Shown: positions 60,258 through 64,000 of the stretch, piece after piece
How positions within the stretch are numbered: position 1 is the first letter of the stretch
Layout: every line of letters begins with the position of its first letter
DNA from: UBA1181 sp045226255
GTDB taxonomy: Bacteria; Bacteroidota; Bacteroidia; Bacteroidales; Paludibacteraceae
NCBI GenBank assembly: GCA_045226255.1
Contig: JBGVCG010000022.1
Location: 62,001-126,000 of the forward strand
DNA: 64,000 nucleotides
Reading direction: 5' to 3'
Notes under the pieces: model-generated
Told to the model about the DNA's origin: nothing
The model's input: the letters and a program-made list of their open reading frames with translations, nothing else
Database searches by the model: none
Made by a program: the position numbers and the translations under genes

Positions 60258-63101
60258 ATGTCTATACGATTAAGTAAAATAGCGAAAGAATTGAATGTGG
60301 GTGTCTCCACAGCGGTAGAATTCCTCTCGAAGAAGGGCTTCAATGTCGACGGTGACAATTCAAACTATAAGTTGACCGACGAGGAGGAGAACCTTCTGCG
60401 CATGGAGTTCGATAAGGACCAAAAGCAGAAAATTGAAATGGAGGAGACGATTCGTAGCCGGAACAAGATGAAGGATAACAATCGGGGCTCTGTCCAAATC
60501 AAGGATTTTGGCGAATCGAAGAGAGAGGTCGAACCGACTTTGGCCGAGGACCAAAAACCGAAGATCAAACAGGTCGGTAAGATTGATTTGTCTAACCTGG
60601 GCAAGAAGCCGTCCCAACCTTCCTTCGTGAAGGAGAAGGGCTCGGATTCCGCCGAGGAGGAGAATCCTATCGCTGAAAATACTTCATCTGTACAGGGAAA
60701 TAGACCTGAGGATGTGAAGGAGACTGTTGTTGAGACACCAGCAACAAATGTCGCCGCTTCGGAACTTACAGAGCAATCGAATGGACATAATATCGGATCT
60801 GCCACTCCTGTTTACACGCTCTCCAATCAGGAGAAGAAGCCTACCATCAATGTGGTCGGTAAAATTGATTTGGAGTCCCTCAACCAAAGGACCCGCCCTG
60901 AAAAGAAGTCTAAGGAGGAGCGCAAGAAAGAGCGTGAACTGAGGAATAACAAGGGTGGCTTTAATAAGGGAGATGGTTCTAAGAATGGCAATGATGCTTC
61001 ATTGTCGGACGATGATCATAGGAAGAAACGTAAGCGTATCCAGAAGGAGCGTGTCGATATCGCCGACTTTAAGGGCGGTAATGGCGAAAAGAACGGTAAG
61101 AATAACGGAAGAAACAATAACGACAACGGTAACAACGGTGGTGACAAAGGGAACAAGAAGAACTTCAAGAAGACTAGCGGCATCATCAAACCGGAGGTCG
61201 ACGAGGAGGAGGTACAGAAGCAGATCAAGGAGACTTTGGCTCGCTTGACCAGCAAAGGCCAGAAGACGAAGGGCTCTAAGCACCGTCGTGAGAAACGTGA
61301 GCTCCAATCCCTCAGAATGCAGGAGGAAGAGGAGCAGGAGAAACTGGAGCAGAGCAAACTGAAGATCACGGAGTTCGTGACCGTCAGCGAGCTGGCGACG
61401 ATGATGGACGTGCCTGTCACGCAAGTCATCAGTACCTGTATGAACTTCGGCTTGATGGTGTCCATCAACCAACGTCTGGATGCGGAGACCATCAACATCG
61501 TGGCGGAGGAGTTCGGCTTCGAGACGGAATATGTGAGCGCCGAAGTGGTGGCCGCTATCCATGAGGAGAAGGACGACGAGGCTGACTTGGTTCCTCGTCC
61601 GCCTATCGTTACGGTCATGGGTCACGTCGACCATGGTAAGACTTCCTTGTTGGACTATATCCGTAAGACGAACGTGATCGCCGGTGAGGCGGGTGGTATC
61701 ACCCAGCACATCGGTGCCTATAACGTGACGTTGAGCAGCGGACAACAGATCACCTTCTTGGATACTCCAGGTCACGAGGCGTTCACCGCCATGCGTGCCC
61801 GTGGTGCGAAGGTGACGGATATCGCCATCATCATCGTGGCAGCGGATGATGACGTCATGCCGCAGACCATCGAGGCCATCAACCACGCTTCCGTGGCGGG
61901 TGTGCCTATCGTATTTGCAATCAATAAAGTGGATAAGCCAACGGCTAACCCTGACAAGATCAAGGAGGCCTTGGCGAATATGAACTACTTGGTGGAAGAG
62001 TGGGGTGGTAAATACCAGTCACAGGATATATCCGCCAAGAAGGGCTTGGGTGTGAAGGAGTTGATGGAGAAGGTGTTGCTGGAGGCCGAGATGCTCGACC
62101 TGAAGGCGAACCCGAACCGCCGCGCGGTGGGTTCCATCATCGAGTCCCAGTTGGACAAGGGACGTGGATACGTCTCTACCGTGCTGGTGAGCAACGGTAC
62201 GCTCCGTGTGGGCGATATCGTGGTGGCTGGTACGAACTTCGGCCGTATCAAGGCGATGTTCAACGAGCGTAACCAACGCATCACCGAGGCGAAACCTTCA
62301 GAGCCTGCCGTTATCTTAGGTTTGAACGGCGCTCCTCAGGCGGGTGATAACTTCAACGTCTTCGAGACGGAGCAGGAGGCCCGTGAGATCGCCAACAAGC
62401 GTGAGCAGCTGCAACGTGAGCAGGGCTTGCGTACGGCTAAGCACTTGACCCTCGAGGAGATCGCCCGCCGTCGTGCATTGGGTAACTTCCAAGAGATGAA
62501 CATCATCGTGAAGGCGGATGTGGATGGTTCCGCCGAGGCATTGAAGGACTCTTTGGAGAAACTCTCCACGGAGGAGTTCGCTGTCAACGTCATCCACAAG
62601 GCTGTTGGTCAGATCTCCGAATCGGATGTCATGCTCGCCGCTACGGCGGATGCCATCATCGTGGGATTCCAGGTTCGTCCGTCCCAGTCCGCCCGCAAGA
62701 TCGCCGAGAACGAGGGCGTCGATATCCGCCTCTACTCTATCATCTACGATGCTATCGAGCAGATGAAGGACGCTATGGTGGGTATGCTTTCACCTGAATA
62801 CAAGGAGCAGATCGTCGGTACGGCCGAGATCCAAGAGACCTTCAAGATCAGCAAGGTGGGTACGATCGCGGGTTGTATCGTCCGTGACGGTAAGATCAAG
62901 CGTGGCAACAAGGTGCGTGTCATCCGCGATGGTATCGTGGTTTACACGGGCGATTTGGCCTCCCTCAAGCGTTTCAAGGACGATGTCAAGGAGGTTACGA
63001 CAGGCTTCGACTGCGGTTTGAATATCGCAAGCTACAACGATATCCAAGTGGGCGACTTGATCGAGAGCTTTGAACAGGTTGAGGTGAAGAGGACGTTGTA
63101 A
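60258..63101 (+). CDS. infB: Translation initiation factor IF-2
   Basis: The 947-residue GTPase brings initiator tRNA to the 30S subunit. An N-terminal helical domain (RLSKIAKELNVGVSTAVEFL) is followed by a long, low-complexity Lys/Asn/Gly/Glu-rich region (about 80-340, including NNGRNNNDNGNNGG). The GTPase core has GHVDHGKTS (about 455), DTPGHEAF and NKVDKP, with domains II-IV to the end. Length is within the range of Bacteroidota IF-2. The third gene of rimP-nusA-infB. Confidence 0.98.
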   Translation: MSIRLSKIAKELNVGVSTAVEFLSKKGFNVDGDNSNYKLTDEEENLLRMEFDKDQKQKIEMEETIRSRNKMKDNNRGSVQIKDFGESKREVEPTLAEDQKPKIKQVGKIDLSNLGKKPSQPSFVKEKGSDSAEEENPIAENTSSVQGNRPEDVKETVVETPATNVAASELTEQSNGHNIGSATPVYTLSNQEKKPTINVVGKIDLESLNQRTRPEKKSKEERKKERELRNNKGGFNKGDGSKNGNDASLSDDDHRKKRKRIQKERVDIADFKGGNGEKNGKNNGRNNNDNGNNGGDKGNKKNFKKTSGIIKPEVDEEEVQKQIKETLARLTSKGQKTKGSKHRREKRELQSLRMQEEEEQEKLEQSKLKITEFVTVSELATMMDVPVTQVISTCMNFGLMVSINQRLDAETINIVAEEFGFETEYVSAEVVAAIHEEKDDEADLVPRPPIVTVMGHVDHGKTSLLDYIRKTNVIAGEAGGITQHIGAYNVTLSSGQQITFLDTPGHEAFTAMRARGAKVTDIAIIIVAADDDVMPQTIEAINHASVAGVPIVFAINKVDKPTANPDKIKEALANMNYLVEEWGGKYQSQDISAKKGLGVKELMEKVLLEAEMLDLKANPNRRAVGSIIESQLDKGRGYVSTVLVSNGTLRVGDIVVAGTNFGRIKAMFNERNQRITEAKPSEPAVILGLNGAPQAGDNFNVFETEQEAREIANKREQLQREQGLRTAKHLTLEEIARRRALGNFQEMNIIVKADVDGSAEALKDSLEKLSTEEFAVNVIHKAVGQISESDVMLAATADAIIVGFQVRPSQSARKIAENEGVDIRLYSIIYDAIEQMKDAMVGMLSPEYKEQIVGTAEIQETFKISKVGTIAGCIVRDGKIKRGNKVRVIRDGIVVYTGDLASLKRFKDDVKEVTTGFDCGLNIASYNDIQVGDLIESFEQVEVKRTL

Positions 63102-63139
63102 GACGCCTTCTTTCCCTTCTAAATTTATATGTTATCGTT

Positions 63140-63712
63140 ATGTTACTGATAGACCTGATATTCTTGGTGATTCTGGGTTACTTCGGAGTCTTCAAAGGGT
63201 TGCGCAAGGGCTTTATCCTTGAGCTCTCCGGGTTGCTTGGTATTGTCGTGGCGATATATCTGGCTAAGAACTATTCCCTGCCGATCGCGGGTTGGTTCGC
63301 CTCCACCCTCGGCATTGTGGGTGCCACCTCACCCGTCGTGGCTTTCGTCCTGACGTTGGTTCTGGGGTTGGTGGGTGTTCACTTCCTTGCGTTGCTCGTC
63401 AGCAAACTGCTGAGCGTGGTGATGTTGGGATGGTTGAATAAGCTGTTGGGTGCGATCTTCTCTTTCCTGAAGATATTATTGGTCCTGAGCGCCATGGTAC
63501 GCTCTTTCGACATGTTTAACGAGAAGGTGGAGCTTATCTCCGCGGAGACGCTGAACGAATCGAAGCTGTATGGCCCGATCAAGATGGTGGCCGATAAGGT
63601 TCTCCCTGCTCTCCGCCTGAATGAGTTGATTGATAATTGGAAGGGAGAGGAGAAGAACGAGGATGCGGACCCGTTGTCGAACGTGAGGGCGGGGGAAGCC
63701 TCTGCCGAGTGA
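63140..63712 (+). CDS. CvpA-family inner-membrane protein
   Basis: The 190-residue protein has four predicted membrane segments (MLLIDLIFLVILGYFGVFKG, then near residues 30-48, 62-85 and 100-118) as in CvpA, the colicin V production protein. KGLRKGFILELSGLLGIVVA is the typical CvpA block. The family is linked to envelope homeostasis, with no defined reaction. It follows infB by 38 bases and may be co-transcribed. The C-terminal 70 residues are soluble and charged. Confidence 0.9.
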   Translation: MLLIDLIFLVILGYFGVFKGLRKGFILELSGLLGIVVAIYLAKNYSLPIAGWFASTLGIVGATSPVVAFVLTLVLGLVGVHFLALLVSKLLSVVMLGWLNKLLGAIFSFLKILLVLSAMVRSFDMFNEKVELISAETLNESKLYGPIKMVADKVLPALRLNELIDNWKGEEKNEDADPLSNVRAGEASAE

Positions 63713-63742
63713 ATTTGCTTTCCCGATTGATTGGTAAATGAT

Positions 63743-64000
63743 ATGAAGAAACAGGATATTTCCTTCCTCGCTAAGGAGGATGCTTTTCAGCTGATTGGAA
63801 CGGAGTGGATGTTGATCACCTCGGGTGATTCCTCCAACTTCAATACGATGACCGCTTCGTGGGGTGGCTTGGGATGGTTGTGGAACCGTCCGGTGGCTTT
63901 CCTTTTCGTTCGCCCTGAACGTTATACCCACGAGTTCATCGAGCGGAATGAGCGCCTGACGCTCTCTTTCTTCCCGGAAACGCAGCGCAAGGCTCTGCAG
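63743..64000 (+). CDS. Flavin reductase-like domain protein (partial, cut by window end)
   Basis: The first 86 residues of a protein starting MKKQDISFLAKEDAFQLIGT. LITSGDSSNFNTMTASWGGL and RPVAFLFVRPERYTHEFIE match the FMN-binding flavin reductase-like family. The frame is open to the last base, so the gene continues beyond the window. It lies 30 bases after the CvpA-family gene. Confidence 0.88.
   Translation, partial: MKKQDISFLAKEDAFQLIGTEWMLITSGDSSNFNTMTASWGGLGWLWNRPVAFLFVRPERYTHEFIERNERLTLSFFPETQRKALQ

Noticed and set aside
1..64000. tRNA, rRNA and known riboswitches
   Set aside because: All gaps above 100 bases were read on both strands by eye; no T-arm pattern or cobalamin, TPP or SAM box was recognised. 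A covariance-model scan could overturn this.

Overview
The window comes from a Bacteroidota genome of the order Bacteroidales; the genus cannot be fixed from sequence alone. Support: promoters of the TAnnTTTG type with an upstream TTG about 19-21 bases away, weak use of Shine-Dalgarno sites, a PorT-like protein, and several secreted proteins ending in type IX secretion system (T9SS) sorting domains. Families such as PCMD lipoproteins, BspA-like repeat proteins, CotH-like kinases and ATP-type PEP carboxykinase also fit. No rRNA, tRNA, CRISPR array, insertion sequence or phage was found.

Layout. 1-2.3 kb: HU protein, a 29-residue basic ribosomal-type protein and RNase E/G. 2.3-5.3 kb (minus): five tandem paralogues of small exported TonB C-terminal-domain proteins. 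5.5-6.9 and 13.7-14.5 kb: two BspA-like 26-residue-repeat surface proteins, one with and one without a sorting domain. 7-18 kb: housekeeping genes (DUF2185 protein, EamA transporter, threonylcarbamoyl-AMP synthase family, thioesterase, pckA, metE with a divergent LysR regulator) and a membrane TerB/J-domain protein bracketed by direct repeats. 18.4-23.8 kb: CapA-like lipoprotein, a nuclease-like unknown, PCMD lipoprotein, two outer-membrane barrels (one PorT-like) and a small unknown. 23.8-32.7 kb (minus): TPR protein, beta-barrel, TerB/J-domain protein, then clpS-clpA-aat, which together make up the bacterial N-degron pathway. 33-57.8 kb: secreted and surface proteins. These include an LRR_5 protein, a legumain-like protease with a tail-fibre-like partner, a PETase-like hydrolase, a 2785-residue GH8 protein with a type B sorting domain, a glucosaminidase/LysM protein and two CotH proteins. 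58.3-64 kb: rimP-nusA-infB, a CvpA-family protein and the start of a flavin reductase-like gene.

The pattern most worth following occurs three times (34.7-33.0, 41.4-39.9 and 57.8-55.7 kb). A small protein of 156-169 residues, made of a signal peptide, a short conserved beta-rich domain and a T9SS-like C-terminal domain, is tightly coupled (4-base overlap or 13-base gap) to a larger exported protein with no recognisable sorting domain. The cargo differs each time: leucine-rich repeats, an alpha/beta hydrolase, CotH kinases. I infer that the small protein may be a dedicated carrier or anchor for its partner; this is a hypothesis.

Intergenic regions are rich in dispersed low-complexity repeats (GTAAATCGTAAATC types, TAGTTCGA types, palindromic CCTAGGGC units and an 81-base-period CTCCGTGAG array). 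Some of these reach into the 3' ends of genes.
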